DNA from: Temperatibacter sp965603205
Lineage (GTDB): Bacteria; Pseudomonadota; Alphaproteobacteria; Sphingomonadales; Kordiimonadaceae
Direction: 5' to 3'
DNA: 64,000 nucleotides
NCBI GenBank assembly: GCA_965603205.1
Contig: CBFDCC010000011.1
Location: forward strand, 1-64,000
Of the stretch, positions 15,477-23,694 are shown piece after piece (within the stretch, counting starts at the first letter, position 1; every line of letters starts with the position of its first letter). The notes beneath the pieces were generated by a model. It was not told where the DNA came from. It searched no databases and saw only the letters and a program-made list of their open reading frames with translations. The translations under genes were made by a program, and so were the position numbers.

Positions 15477-15672
15477 ACAGTATTCTCCATCAATTAATTT
15501 GATCAATCCCCATGATTAATTACCCTACCTATATGGTATAAGTGTAAAGGACAAGTTAAAATAAATGAAAGATTCATCTTAATTCACACTTGCACCCAAT
15601 TCGTTTATAGCTATAGTGCCTCGCGGACCATCTAGTAAATCAAATCGATTTTACTAACAACTTTACTGGGAT

Positions 15673-15760
15673 GGAGCATTGGCCGAGTGGTTTAAGGCGC
15701 ACGCTTGGAAAGCGTGTTGAGCGCAAGCTTTCAAGGGTTCGAATCCCTTATGCTCCTCCA
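15673..15760 (+). tRNA. tRNA-Ser(GGA)
   Basis: Acceptor GGAGCAT pairs with ATGCTCC; anticodon stem CACGC/GCGTG with loop TTGGAAA (anticodon GGA); long variable arm of class II (TTGAGCGCAAGCTTTC); T-arm AAGGG-TTCGAAT-CCCTT; encoded CCA. The discriminator base reads T, where bacterial tRNA-Ser normally has G. Confidence 0.93.
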
Positions 15761-15893
15761 GTAAACTAAGTATTTCAATGACTTATAAGTTAAATTGAAT
15801 TTTACCCACAAACCTACCCACAAATATATTTTAGTAAAAATATCCCAACGGACATCTACTAGGGTCGAGGTCTACCAGTTTGCGGCCTCAAGG
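15761..15893. other. tRNA-Ser 3' flank with CCCACAAA repeats
   Basis: TACCCACAAACCTACCCACAAA at about 15803-15824 is a short direct repeat, TACCCACAAA twice, immediately downstream of a tRNA gene. Such repeats can be integrase arm sites of a former island, but no second tRNA 3'-end copy (att) was found in the window. Confidence 0.3.
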
Positions 15894-16065
15894 CTATGCC
15901 TCTATCTTATCTACTTGCGCTTGATGATAGGACCAATTGATTAGCACTTGCCGAGCAAACCCCTGTATTGCAGAATAATAGCTATATTCATCCTGAGACT
16001 TTGGATTAAAGTTCATGCCTCTTCTACCTGAGAAGTCATTTTGCATTAATCCAGATCCATGAACA
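15894..16065 (-). CDS. Fragment of an unrecognised gene cut by the IS6-type element
   Basis: Read on the minus strand from the IS boundary at 16065, the frame gives HGSGLMQNDFSGRRGMNFNP, then EYSYYSAIQGFARQVLINWS and a final DKIEA before the stop at 15894. The residues upstream of the boundary (QVNLTVP) come from the IS end, so the nominal start inside the element is not native. Composition and length suggest the C-terminus of a real protein, family unknown. The other part is not visible on the far side of the IS. Confidence 0.4.
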
Positions 16066-16871
16066 GGCACTGTCAAATTAACTTGTTGTCTGTATTTGAC
16101 TAGGTGATAAATTACAGACATGCGCATTTCATTTAAATATTACAAACATAACCCTGCAGTTATTCAATTAACTGTGCTCCTTTATATTAGGTACCCACTA
16201 TCGCTTAGACAAGTCGAAGATATGCTCTTTGAACGAGGGATCACTATTACTCATGAAACGATCCGCCTTTGGTGGAATAAATTTGGTCCGGCATTAGCCA
16301 ACCTTATCCGAAAGAGACGAACCAGACATCCATATTGTCACTCAAATTGGAGATGGCATCTGGACGAAGTCTTCGTTCGAATTAATGGCAAAGCTCATTA
16401 CCTATGGAGACCTGTTGATCACGAAGGTGAGATTTTAGATGCTGTCGCTAGTACCCGTAGAGATAAGAAAACTGCTGTTAAATTGCTAAAAAGACTGATG
16501 AAACGGTTTGGCCGCCCCGCTTCTATCGTAACAGATAAACTCACATCCTATACCGCAGCAATGCGAGAACTGGGTTGCTTAGACAAACAAGATTTTAGAA
16601 AGTGGCAAAATAATCGTGCTGAGAATAGCCATCTCCCTTTCCGACGACGAGAATATGCGATGCAACGATTTCGGAAGCTCAAAACGCTAGAGAAATTCAC
16701 GTCCATCCACAGTCAAATCTATAATCATTTTAATGGAGAGCGACACCTCAATAACCGACAAACTTATAAGCGATTCCGTTCAGAGGCACTCTCTGAATGG
16801 CACTCTCTTGTGGGATAGAATTTGATCAAAACGTCACACCACACTCGACTTCAAGTTCCTTTGACAATGCC
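16066..16871 (+). mobile_element. Complete IS6-family insertion sequence
   Basis: 806 bp. Inverted repeats: GGCACTGTCAAATTAACTTG at 16066-16085 and, as reverse complement of 16852-16871, GGCATTGTCAAAGGAACTTG (17 of 20 identical). Flanking 8-mers CATGAACA and ATTGTTTT do not match, so there is no target duplication: rearrangement after insertion or cointegrate resolution is likely. Confidence 0.85.
16120..16818 (+). CDS. IS6-family DDE transposase
   Basis: 232 residues, full length for the family. N-terminal HTH region (YPLSLRQVEDMLFERGITIT, HETIRLWWNKFG). DDE core: WRWHLDEVFVRINGKAHYLW (first Asp), ASIVTDKLTSY (second Asp) and NNRAENSHLPFRRREYAMQR (Glu). All catalytic residues are present, so it may be active. 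The start ATG 16120 lies 54 bp inside the left inverted repeat. It transposes by a replicative, cointegrate-forming route (known for the family). Confidence 0.9.
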   Translation: MRISFKYYKHNPAVIQLTVLLYIRYPLSLRQVEDMLFERGITITHETIRLWWNKFGPALANLIRKRRTRHPYCHSNWRWHLDEVFVRINGKAHYLWRPVDHEGEILDAVASTRRDKKTAVKLLKRLMKRFGRPASIVTDKLTSYTAAMRELGCLDKQDFRKWQNNRAENSHLPFRRREYAMQRFRKLKTLEKFTSIHSQIYNHFNGERHLNNRQTYKRFRSEALSEWHSLVG

Positions 16872-17012
16872 ATTGTTTTATATGCAAACTAGGAGCATAA
16901 AAGCTATCTCATTGTGTACAGGGTATATACTAATTAGAGTAGACATCTCTTAATCATGGGCACCAAAATAATATGTGTATGAGCCTTTGTCCTAAATTAG
17001 GTGTAAAATTGT

Positions 17013-17072
17013 CCTAAATTAACTAGCTCGTCACACCTAAATTAACTAGCTCGTCACACACACACACACACA
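17013..17072 (+). repeat. 23-bp tandem repeat running into (CA)9
   Basis: CCTAAATTAACTAGCTCGTC plus ACA occurs twice (17013-17035 and 17036-17058), followed by a CA dinucleotide tract to 17072. GTCCTAAATTA also appears just before, at about 16989. Low-complexity DNA in the IS/tRNA interval; no gene in 16872-17115. Confidence 0.75.
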
Positions 17073-17076
17073 ACAT

Positions 17077-17113
17077 AAAACAAAAGCCCAACCAAAAGGT
17101 TGAGCTTTGTTTT
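17077..17113 (-). terminator. Terminator of tRNA-Leu
   Basis: On the minus strand AAAACAAAGCTCAACC, loop TTTT, GGTTGGGCTTTTGTTTT: an imperfect hairpin ending in a T-rich run directly downstream of tRNA-Leu. Confidence 0.65.
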
Positions 17114-17115
17114 AA

Positions 17116-17201
17116 TGGTACCGCCAGCCGGAATCGAACCGGCACTCCCAGAAGGAATTGGATTTTGAATCCAACGCGTCTACCAATTCCGCCATGGCGG
17201 C
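17116..17201 (-). tRNA. tRNA-Leu(CAA)
   Basis: Minus strand: acceptor GCCGCCA pairs with TGGCGGT (terminal G-U), D-arm with GGTAGACGC, anticodon stem TTGGA/TCCAA with loop TTCAAAA (anticodon CAA), class II variable arm, T-arm GCCGG-TTCGATT-CCGGC, discriminator A, encoded CCA. Confidence 0.95.
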
Positions 17202-17409
17202 ACGTCTCGAATTGGTGGCCGCACTATAGCCGTATATACCCACCCGTCAAGCCCTAAACGCGGGGCGGTTTATCGCCATAATCTAGCCGTATAAATCCCG
17301 TCATATACCAGCGCGGCACTAGGGCTTGATAAAAGCCTTTATTACCTGTTGGGTTGCCAGCGGACTGTCCGCTTGCTAAGACAGGGCAGATCAACATGCA
17401 GGAGACCTT

Positions 17410-17988
17410 ATGATCCAACGACTATATAACTGGACGATGGCAAAAGCCGCCAGCAAAGCCGCCGAAAAATGGTTGGCTTTTCTTGCGCTGATCGAGAGCA
17501 TATTCTTTCCCATTCCCGTTGATGTAATGCTGGTGCCGATGATACTGGCTGACCGCGCAAAGGCTTGGCGTTACGCCACCATAGTTACCACCATGTCGAT
17601 CATCGGCGCGGTCTTTGGCTATATAATAGGTGCTTTTCTGTATGAAAGTGTCGCGGCGCCGCTTATCGAATTTTACGGATACGGCGCTAAATTTGAGGCC
17701 TTTAAAAGCTCATACGAGGAATATGGCGTCTTGATCATTCTCATTGGAGGATTAACGCCGATCCCCTTTAAAGTGATTACCATATCCTGCGGCGTTGTTG
17801 GGTTAAACCCAATTGTGTTTTTCCTTGCCTGTTTTCCTGCCCGCGTGCCGCGTTTCTTTGTTGAGGCGGCACTGCTGTGGAAATACGGCGAGCCTATCCG
17901 AAACTTCATTGAAAAACGCCTGACCATCCTTATGAGCCTATTTACTATTATGATCATTGGTGGTTTTATTGCCGTTAAATATATTTAA
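17410..17988 (+). CDS. YqaA-type VTT/DedA-superfamily membrane protein
   Basis: 192 residues with about four to five TM segments. Family features: AEKWLAFLALIESIFFPIPV (re-entrant E-x-x-x-x-P-P/IP motif), GAVFGYIIGAFLYE, and GGLTPIPFKVITISCGVVGL with the FKxxT core, then RVPRFFVEA. VTT/DedA proteins are inner-membrane proteins implicated in lipid-carrier recycling and membrane homeostasis; the YqaA branch often neighbours dsbB in Alphaproteobacteria, as here (13 bp apart). CAGGAGACC precedes the ATG. Confidence 0.85.
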   Translation: MIQRLYNWTMAKAASKAAEKWLAFLALIESIFFPIPVDVMLVPMILADRAKAWRYATIVTTMSIIGAVFGYIIGAFLYESVAAPLIEFYGYGAKFEAFKSSYEEYGVLIILIGGLTPIPFKVITISCGVVGLNPIVFFLACFPARVPRFFVEAALLWKYGEPIRNFIEKRLTILMSLFTIMIIGGFIAVKYI

Positions 17989-18000
17989 AGGACAGCATGC

Positions 18001-18480
18001 ATGAATATGCCGAGCAGACACCCCGTATATTTCGCCAGCCTCATAGGCATTACAGCGCTAATTATCGCCTATATCAGCCAATATGGTTTTGGGCTTAATC
18101 CCTGCGAGCTATGCTGGTGGCAACGCTATCCCTATATGATTATGGCGGGGGTGTTGCCTGTTACCTTCCTGCGCGGGCTTGGCAATAATCGTGCGGCGCT
18201 TGGTTTGGTCGCTCTATTATTTGCTGTTGGTGCGGCTATTGCTGGTTTTCATACAGGTGTTGAGCAAAAATGGTGGGAGGGGCTAGCGACTTGCTCTGGT
18301 GTTGCTGATCTGTCAGGTGATGTGGACGCAGCGCTGAGCGCGATCATGAACGCACCCATCATTAAATGCGACGAGATTGCATGGTCGTTATTTGGTATCT
18401 CGATGGCTGGATTTAATTTTATCTTGGCTAGTATCATGACGCTATTTTGTGTTATTAAAATGGGTAAAGCTGAGTATTAA
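18001..18480 (+). CDS. dsbB: DsbB-family disulfide bond formation protein
   Basis: 159 residues, four TM helices. It reoxidises a DsbA-like thiol oxidase and passes electrons to quinone. The first periplasmic loop has the CxxC pair in NPCELCWWQRYPYM. The second loop has a further Cys pair (GLATCSGVADLSG and IIKCDEIAWSLFGISMAGFN), both required in the family. Starts 12 bp after the YqaA-like gene, likely co-transcribed. No dsbA is visible in the window. Confidence 0.88.
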   Translation: MNMPSRHPVYFASLIGITALIIAYISQYGFGLNPCELCWWQRYPYMIMAGVLPVTFLRGLGNNRAALGLVALLFAVGAAIAGFHTGVEQKWWEGLATCSGVADLSGDVDAALSAIMNAPIIKCDEIAWSLFGISMAGFNFILASIMTLFCVIKMGKAEY

Positions 18481-18630
18481 TATCCGAACGCAGTGAGACA
18501 AGGCCGACTGGCCGCCCGAGCTAATGCGAGGAAAGAGAGCTAAATTATAGGCAAAGCCGTACCGAATGACCATGAGGCAGCGCTAATGCGCTGAAAAGCC
18601 ACAAGTGGCGCTTGAACGAAAAGAAATAAA
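18481..18630. repeat. Dispersed repeat cluster between dsbB and coq7
   Basis: Inverted copies: GGCCGCCCGAGCTAATGCGAGG and AGGCAAAGCCGTACCGAATGACC, plus the second module AAGCCACAAGTGGCGCTTGAACG at 18595-18617, also found at 25690. No coding frame. Confidence 0.6.
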
Positions 18631-18632
18631 TT

Positions 18633-19217
18633 ATGCCTGAGACAAAACATAAACCAATCACAGAGAAGCAAACACCACCATTGCCACTGCCGGGTGATCG
18701 TGATCACGACTCTATGGTGGACCGCATGTGCCGTGTTGATCAGGCAGGTGAGTTTGGCGCCGTGCGTATATATGCGGGGCAAATGGCCGTGTTGGGTGAT
18801 AATCATCCAAAGTCAGCGATGATCCGTCATATGCAGCAACAAGAAGTTGAGCATCTTAGCACCTTTAATAAAATGATCCTTGATCGCGGCGTGCGTCCAA
18901 CCGCCCTCACGCCCTTTTGGCATGTGGCTGGTTTTGCACTGGGCGCTGGTACGGCCTTGTTGGGCGAGAAGGCAGCCATGGCCTGCACAGCAGCGGTGGA
19001 AGAAGTGATTGAAGAACATTATCAAGAGCAGCTAGACAAGCTGGATGGGTCAGAGCCTGAACTGGAACAGACCATCAAAAAATTCCAAGCCGAAGAAGTC
19101 GAGCATAAGAGTATCGCCCTTGATCACGGCGCAGAAGAAACACCGGGTTATAGCCTACTGACAGGCGCCATTAAAGCTGGCTGCAAACTGGCTATCTGGA
19201 CAGCTAAGCGGGTATAG
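18633..19217 (+). CDS. coq7: 3-demethoxyubiquinone hydroxylase, Coq7 family
   Basis: 194 residues. Di-iron monooxygenase for the penultimate hydroxylation in ubiquinone synthesis. The two internal repeats with iron ligands are visible: RVDQAGEFGAVRIYAGQ (Glu), MQQQEVEHLSTFNK (Glu, His), AVEEVIEEHYQEQL (Glu), FQAEEVEHKSIALDHGAEE (Glu, His). Membrane association is via interfacial helices (FWHVAGFALGAGTALLG). Length matches the short alphaproteobacterial form, with a charged N-terminal extension of about 25 residues. Its substrate, a ubiquinone precursor, links it to the quinone used by DsbB upstream. Confidence 0.92.
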   Translation: MPETKHKPITEKQTPPLPLPGDRDHDSMVDRMCRVDQAGEFGAVRIYAGQMAVLGDNHPKSAMIRHMQQQEVEHLSTFNKMILDRGVRPTALTPFWHVAGFALGAGTALLGEKAAMACTAAVEEVIEEHYQEQLDKLDGSEPELEQTIKKFQAEEVEHKSIALDHGAEETPGYSLLTGAIKAGCKLAIWTAKRV

Positions 19218-19227
19218 ATAATCTCTT

Positions 19228-19250
19228 AATTCCTCGCGGTCGCTCGGTGC
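19228..19250 (+). repeat. Partial dispersed repeat
   Basis: ATTCCTCGCGGTCGCTCGGT-type sequence, a short degenerate member of the repeat family, between coq7 and the convergent HNH gene. Confidence 0.4.
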
Positions 19251-19271
19251 GGGGTGACGTAAGAGAAAAGA

Positions 19272-19862
19272 TCAAGCCTCTAGCTCGCTATCCCAATAGA
19301 CAAAATCACGCCAGCTTTCATGGCAGAAATTCGGTGGGAAATTGCGGCCAATGGCATTCAGGTCTGCATGGGTTGGACGGCGGGGTTCATGTAACAGGTG
19401 CATGCCCGCTTGGGCGGGAGCCCAGCCACCCTTTTTCCTATTACAAGGGCCACAAGCCGCCACAATATTATCCCAGCTTGTAATGCCGCCAAAACGACGT
19501 GGCATCACGTGATCAAAGGTCAGATGCTCCCCCTTTTCCTGTGAGCCACAATATTGACAGATAAAGCCATCACGCAAAAACAGATTAAAACGTGTGAAGA
19601 TGGGATATTTGGGTGGTTTGACATATTTTCTCAGCGCAATCACGCTAGGCAGCCTGAGCGATATAGACGGCGAATGCACCACACGGTCATATTCAGCAAC
19701 CGTAGCAACCTTGTCTAAAAAAACCGCCTTTAGGGCTGTTTGCCAGTTCCATAAGCTGAGAGGATAATAACTGAGCGGCCTATAATCCGCATTTAGAACG
19801 AGCGCTGGACATGCCTGAACGGAGGCAAACGCTGCGATGTTCGGTGTAAAATCCACACCCAT
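19272..19862 (-). CDS. HNH endonuclease family protein
   Basis: About 196 residues from ATG 19862; an in-frame ATG at 19883 is the alternative. This is the conserved bacterial HNH protein with N-terminal PALVLNADYRPLSYYPLSLW and a zinc-stabilised HNH domain: FICQYCGS (CxxC), LTFDHVMPRRFGG (catalytic His), SWDNIVAACGPCNRKKGG (Asn and second CxxC). The family is widespread in Alphaproteobacteria and normally chromosomal. Its physiological target is not established; it is not part of a visible restriction system here. Convergent to coq7, divergent from gluQ. Confidence 0.85.
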   Translation of the reverse strand: MGVDFTPNIAAFASVQACPALVLNADYRPLSYYPLSLWNWQTALKAVFLDKVATVAEYDRVVHSPSISLRLPSVIALRKYVKPPKYPIFTRFNLFLRDGFICQYCGSQEKGEHLTFDHVMPRRFGGITSWDNIVAACGPCNRKKGGWAPAQAGMHLLHEPRRPTHADLNAIGRNFPPNFCHESWRDFVYWDSELEA

Positions 19863-19994
19863 GTGATGGCCCCCTTGCCCCATAGTATGAGGTACACTGA
19901 TCTGCCTTTGCGGCTAACAGCTTTTGGTTTCCGTCCCTTGATAAAAATTCTACACTATATTGAAGCTGAATGCAAAGCAGGCTACTGTCTCTGT

Positions 19995-20831
19995 ATGACA
20001 AAAACAGACAATATCATAACGCGTTTTGCCCCCAGCCCATCAGGGTATCTGCATAAGGGCCATGCCTATAGCGCTCGCGCAGCCTATAAAAAGGCTGTAG
20101 ATAATAACGGGCGCTTTCTGCTGCGTATTGAGGATATTGATGTCACACGCTGCAAGTCAGAATTTATCCAACCCATGCTAGACGACCTGAAATGGTTAGG
20201 TCTAAAATGGGAAGAACCTGTTCGCCGTCAAAGCGAGCATTTCGATGATTATCAAGCAGCATTAGACCAATTAAAAGACATGGGCGTGGCTTACCCTTGT
20301 TTTTGCACCCGCAAGGAAATTAAGGCCGAGATTGAGAAAAGCCCTAGTGCCCCGCATGGCCCTGATGGTTACTTATACCCTGGAATATGTAAGAACCGCA
20401 AAGACACAGACGCGTTAATAGCATCGGGTAAAGATCACGCTTGGCGATTGGATTTAGAGGCAGCACTCGCCCTCATCGGCGATAAAGATTTAACGTGGCA
20501 AGATGAGATTAAGGGCACGGTCACAGCCACACCTGAAATACTTGGTGATGTGATACTCGCCCGCAAGGATACGCCCACCAGCTATCATCTATCTGTTGTG
20601 GTGGATGACGCGCTGCAAGGCATTACACATATCGTGCGCGGCGAAGATTTATTTCACGCCACCCATATTCATATCATCCTGCAAAAGCTGCTAGACCTAC
20701 CCACCCCCATCTATCATCATCATAAATTATTGCTTGATGAACACGGCAAACGTTTTGCCAAGCGCGACAAGGCGCAAACCATCAAATCATTGCGAGAGAC
20801 TGGTGTGTCAGTGCAAGCACTATTTAATTAG
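19995..20831 (+). CDS. gluQRS: Glutamyl-Q-tRNA(Asp) synthetase
   Basis: About 278 residues from ATG 19995; the open frame from 19863 upstream is non-coding and overlaps the divergent HNH start. Truncated GluRS paralogue that attaches glutamate to queuosine at position 34 of tRNA-Asp. Class I features: TRFAPSPSGYLHKGHAYSA (HIGH region), RIEDIDVTR, and KRFAKRDKA (KMSKS region). Zinc site: CFCTRKEI plus YPGICKNR. It lacks the anticodon-binding domain of GluRS, as expected. The last 8 bp overlap the convergent beta-helix gene. Confidence 0.92.
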   Translation: MTKTDNIITRFAPSPSGYLHKGHAYSARAAYKKAVDNNGRFLLRIEDIDVTRCKSEFIQPMLDDLKWLGLKWEEPVRRQSEHFDDYQAALDQLKDMGVAYPCFCTRKEIKAEIEKSPSAPHGPDGYLYPGICKNRKDTDALIASGKDHAWRLDLEAALALIGDKDLTWQDEIKGTVTATPEILGDVILARKDTPTSYHLSVVVDDALQGITHIVRGEDLFHATHIHIILQKLLDLPTPIYHHHKLLLDEHGKRFAKRDKAQTIKSLRETGVSVQALFN

Positions 20832-21822
20832 GCTTTTTATCTGCCTCTTTCCAATCAGGCAATATCGGTGCCTCTGGCAGGCCTAGGTCTTTGCGTGTTG
20901 CAAAGATGAAGTTACCAGCAGGTATCGCGTCTTTATATTTACCTACGATCATATTCTTTGAAGCCTTTATAGGCGGCAACCCTTTACCAAGACCGATAAG
21001 CACAGAACCCGCCTCACGGTCAGAGATGATCAAATTGTTGATTAAGGTGAAACTATTCCGGGCCTTGGTCACACCTTCAACGCCCCAACTGAGCATTTGA
21101 AAGTTTACCGTATTGGGGCCTTCGACAATAAGGTTATTACGGATAATCACGCGTCCACCATTGGGAATATCAATCAGGCGACTATCATCACCGTCTAGTG
21201 AGGCGATGATGCTATTTTCAATGACAGTAAAATCAGCGCGGGATTTAATCTCATGACCTTGATCCTTTGACGCTAAGAATCGACTGCGCCTAATGAGCAA
21301 GCGCCCGCCGCCCACATAGATACCATGCGCGTATCCCGCCTTACCTAGGCGTTCAAAGCGGCTATCCTCAATGATGATTTTACCCTGATCACTACCCGCG
21401 AGTAGGCCCTGCTCCGCATCATGGAAATATACATTTTTCACGGTCAGATTTTTGCCCTCAAATCGGATACAGGCACCATTTTTATCTTTCACAGCAATGT
21501 CTAAACATTCTAGAGTATCAATAGTCACATCATCAGCAGCGATAACCAGTGCGGCCTTGCCGTTATGGGCGACACCCCGCAATACGGTACCTTCACTACC
21601 CTTCAGCAGCACACCATTTTGCGTCAACTTGCCCGCCATTCGGTATTCACCTGGGCCCATTAAAATAATACCTTGCGGCATAACAGCAGCGAAAGCCCGC
21701 TCTAACGTATCCACGGTGCGGCCATTAACACGGATTTCACCTTCTGCTAGTTCGGCCAAAGCGGTCACAGCTGTGCCCATCAGTAGAAAAAAACTCGTAA
21801 TTGCAATTAAATATTTTCTCAT
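20824..21822 (-). CDS. Secreted right-handed parallel beta-helix protein
   Basis: 332 residues with signal peptide (LIAITSFFLLMGTAVTALAE). The rest is a series of short Asn/Ile-rich turns of the NosD/PbH1 kind: IDTLECLDIAVKDKNGACIR, LTVKNVYFHDAEQGLLAGSD, IIEDSRFERLGKAGYAHGIY, VIENSIIASLDGDD, VIIRNNLIVEGP and FTLINNLIISDREAGSV, about 22-25 residues per coil. Such folds occur in polysaccharide lyases and epimerases and in surface proteins. No catalytic signature is recognised, so substrate is unknown. Single gene, convergent overlap of 8 bp with gluQRS. Confidence 0.75.
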   Translation of the reverse strand: MRKYLIAITSFFLLMGTAVTALAELAEGEIRVNGRTVDTLERAFAAVMPQGIILMGPGEYRMAGKLTQNGVLLKGSEGTVLRGVAHNGKAALVIAADDVTIDTLECLDIAVKDKNGACIRFEGKNLTVKNVYFHDAEQGLLAGSDQGKIIIEDSRFERLGKAGYAHGIYVGGGRLLIRRSRFLASKDQGHEIKSRADFTVIENSIIASLDGDDSRLIDIPNGGRVIIRNNLIVEGPNTVNFQMLSWGVEGVTKARNSFTLINNLIISDREAGSVLIGLGKGLPPIKASKNMIVGKYKDAIPAGNFIFATRKDLGLPEAPILPDWKEADKKPN

Positions 21823-21972
21823 GCGTCACCTTTAAATGGCCTGTATACCACCTTCACACATACAGTGTTAACCGATCAAAAGCCGATGTCAAAAGCTTTC
21901 AACTTGCACTTAGCGTTATGACTATTATACTCTCGCTGAAATGAACCTAATATTAAAAAGTAGATTTACCTT

Positions 21973-22164
21973 ATGAAAGCCTTATTTATCCTTGCTGTTA
22001 TCTTTGCGATCGCCACCCTTATTGTTATGCTTTACGGCGTATTAGGCATGGCCCGTCAAAGCGAATTTAACCGCAAATATGGCAACAGATTAATGCGCCT
22101 ACGCGTCATACTTCAATTTTGTACCCTATTAATATTGCTGCTAATGGCAGCGGTGGCTAGTTAG
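21973..22164 (+). CDS. Twin-transmembrane HIG1-like small protein
   Basis: 63 residues: TM1 (LFILAVIFAIATLIVMLYGV), a short basic loop with RQSEFNRKYGNRLMRLRV, and TM2 (LQFCTLLILLLMAAVAS). This fits the bacterial twin-TM/HIG1-domain protein commonly found just before the PduO-type adenosyltransferase in Alphaproteobacteria; only 4 bp separate the two here. HIG1 proteins in mitochondria and some bacteria stabilise cytochrome c oxidase; that role is inferred by family only. Confidence 0.8.
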   Translation: MKALFILAVIFAIATLIVMLYGVLGMARQSEFNRKYGNRLMRLRVILQFCTLLILLLMAAVAS

Positions 22165-22168
22165 GCAA

Positions 22169-22747
22169 ATGGTCAAATTGACTAAAATATATACGCGCGG
22201 CGGTGATAAGGGCAAAACATCCTTATCAGATGGCACGCGATTGCCTAAATACGCTGACCGCATCAAAGCCTACGGCAGTGTTGATGAACTAAACAGCATT
22301 ATCGGCATTGCTAGACTCCATACAGATGGTAGTGGCGATGAAATGTTAGACGCCATACAACAAGATTTATTTGATCTGGGGGCTGATCTAGCCACACCCG
22401 CCAAAGACATGGAAGATAATTTCAAACCATCTGAAATGGTGTTGCGTGTCTGTCAAAAACAAATTGACCGCCTAGAGGCTGAGATTGATCAGATGAATGA
22501 AAAGCTATCACCGCTGAACAGCTTTATATTGCCGGGGGGTAGTGCGAGCAGCAGTCATTTACATCTCGCCCGCACCGTTGCGCGCAGAGCAGAGCGTGAA
22601 GCGGTTAAAGCCAGTGAAGTTGACACAATTAATCCGCTAGCTATCACCTATCTAAATCGCTTGTCTGATCATTTATTTGTGCTGGCGCGTCATTATAATG
22701 ATGATGGAAAATCTGATATTTTGTGGGTGCCGGGTAAAAATCGCTAG
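22169..22747 (+). CDS. Cob(I)yrinic acid a,c-diamide adenosyltransferase, PduO type
   Basis: 192 residues. Transfers adenosyl from ATP to cob(I)alamin to form coenzyme B12. Typical N-terminal ATP site KIYTRGGDKGKTSLSDGTR, then RIKAYGSVDELNSIIG, the FILPGGS motif and RTVARRAEREAVKA (Arg cluster), LNRLSDHLFVLAR. Full length. It sits between the twin-TM protein and etfBA, a common alphaproteobacterial order. No cobalamin riboswitch was recognised upstream. Confidence 0.92.
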   Translation: MVKLTKIYTRGGDKGKTSLSDGTRLPKYADRIKAYGSVDELNSIIGIARLHTDGSGDEMLDAIQQDLFDLGADLATPAKDMEDNFKPSEMVLRVCQKQIDRLEAEIDQMNEKLSPLNSFILPGGSASSSHLHLARTVARRAEREAVKASEVDTINPLAITYLNRLSDHLFVLARHYNDDGKSDILWVPGKNR

Positions 22748-22947
22748 TATATTTCCCCCAACCGTCCTTTCATATGCTGCGGTATTATGCTGCGGTGCAA
22801 CCATAATCCATTGACTCTTGCCCCGTCTATTGGTTAAAAGCATGGCATATTTACCAAAGCAATCGTGTAATTGTCACAGATAAGACATTTATGCGTAAAA
22901 AGTACGCTACTAAGTAGCCCTATTAGTAAAGTCGGAGGTTTGCACTC

Positions 22948-23694
22948 ATGAAGATATTGGTCCCAGTAAAACGTGTTGTTGATTATAATGTGAAGGTTCG
23001 CGTTAAATCAGACAATACAGGCGTTGAACTTGCTAACGTCAAAATGTCAATGAACCCATTTGATGAGATTGCAATTGAAGAAGCAATTCGTCTTAAGGAA
23101 GCTGGCAAAGCGACAGAAATTATTGTTGTATCTGTTGGCCCTAAACAAGCACAGGAAACAATCCGTACAGGCCTAGCCATGGGTGCTGATCGCGGTATTT
23201 TAGTGACACATGATGGCGAGACTGAGCCTTTATCGGTTGCCAAAATTCTAAAGGGTATTGTTGAAGCTGAAGAGCCTGGCCTTGTCCTACTTGGCAAGCA
23301 AGCCATCGACGGCGACAATAACCAAACAGGTCAAATGTTGTCGCAGCTTCTTGGCTGGTCACAGGGTACATTCGCCAGCAAGGTAGAGCCAGAAGGCGAC
23401 ACCGTTGATGTAACACGTGAAGTTGACGGCGGTCTTGAGACTATCAAGCTGAACATGCCTGCTATCGTTACAACTGATCTACGCCTTAATGAGCCACGTT
23501 ACGCATCACTGCCTAATATCATGAAGGCCAAGCGTAAGCCAATCGATGAGAAGACACCTGCTGATTACGGTGTTGATATGGCACTACGTCTTGAGACACT
23601 TAGCGTTGAAGAACCTGCGGGTCGTCAGGCGGGTATCATAGTTGCTAGCGTTGAAGAACTTGTTGCTAAACTTAAAGAAAAGGGAGCTATCTAA
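22948..23694 (+). CDS. etfB: Electron transfer flavoprotein subunit beta
   Basis: 248 residues. Binds AMP and forms with EtfA the FAD-containing carrier from acyl-CoA and other dehydrogenases to ETF-ubiquinone oxidoreductase. Visible: KILVPVKRVVDYNVKVRVK, NPFDEIAIEEAIRLKE, GKQAIDGDNNQTGQML and TTDLRLNEPRYASLPNIMKA, the ETF-beta signature. GGAGG lies 10 nt before the ATG. The stop overlaps the etfA start by one base. Confidence 0.95.
   Translation: MKILVPVKRVVDYNVKVRVKSDNTGVELANVKMSMNPFDEIAIEEAIRLKEAGKATEIIVVSVGPKQAQETIRTGLAMGADRGILVTHDGETEPLSVAKILKGIVEAEEPGLVLLGKQAIDGDNNQTGQMLSQLLGWSQGTFASKVEPEGDTVDVTREVDGGLETIKLNMPAIVTTDLRLNEPRYASLPNIMKAKRKPIDEKTPADYGVDMALRLETLSVEEPAGRQAGIIVASVEELVAKLKEKGAI

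Noticed and set aside
19863..19994. Longer N-terminus for the Glu-Q-tRNA(Asp) synthetase
   Set aside because: The extension overlaps the divergent HNH start and lacks synthetase similarity; the core TRFAPSPSG starts after ATG 19995.
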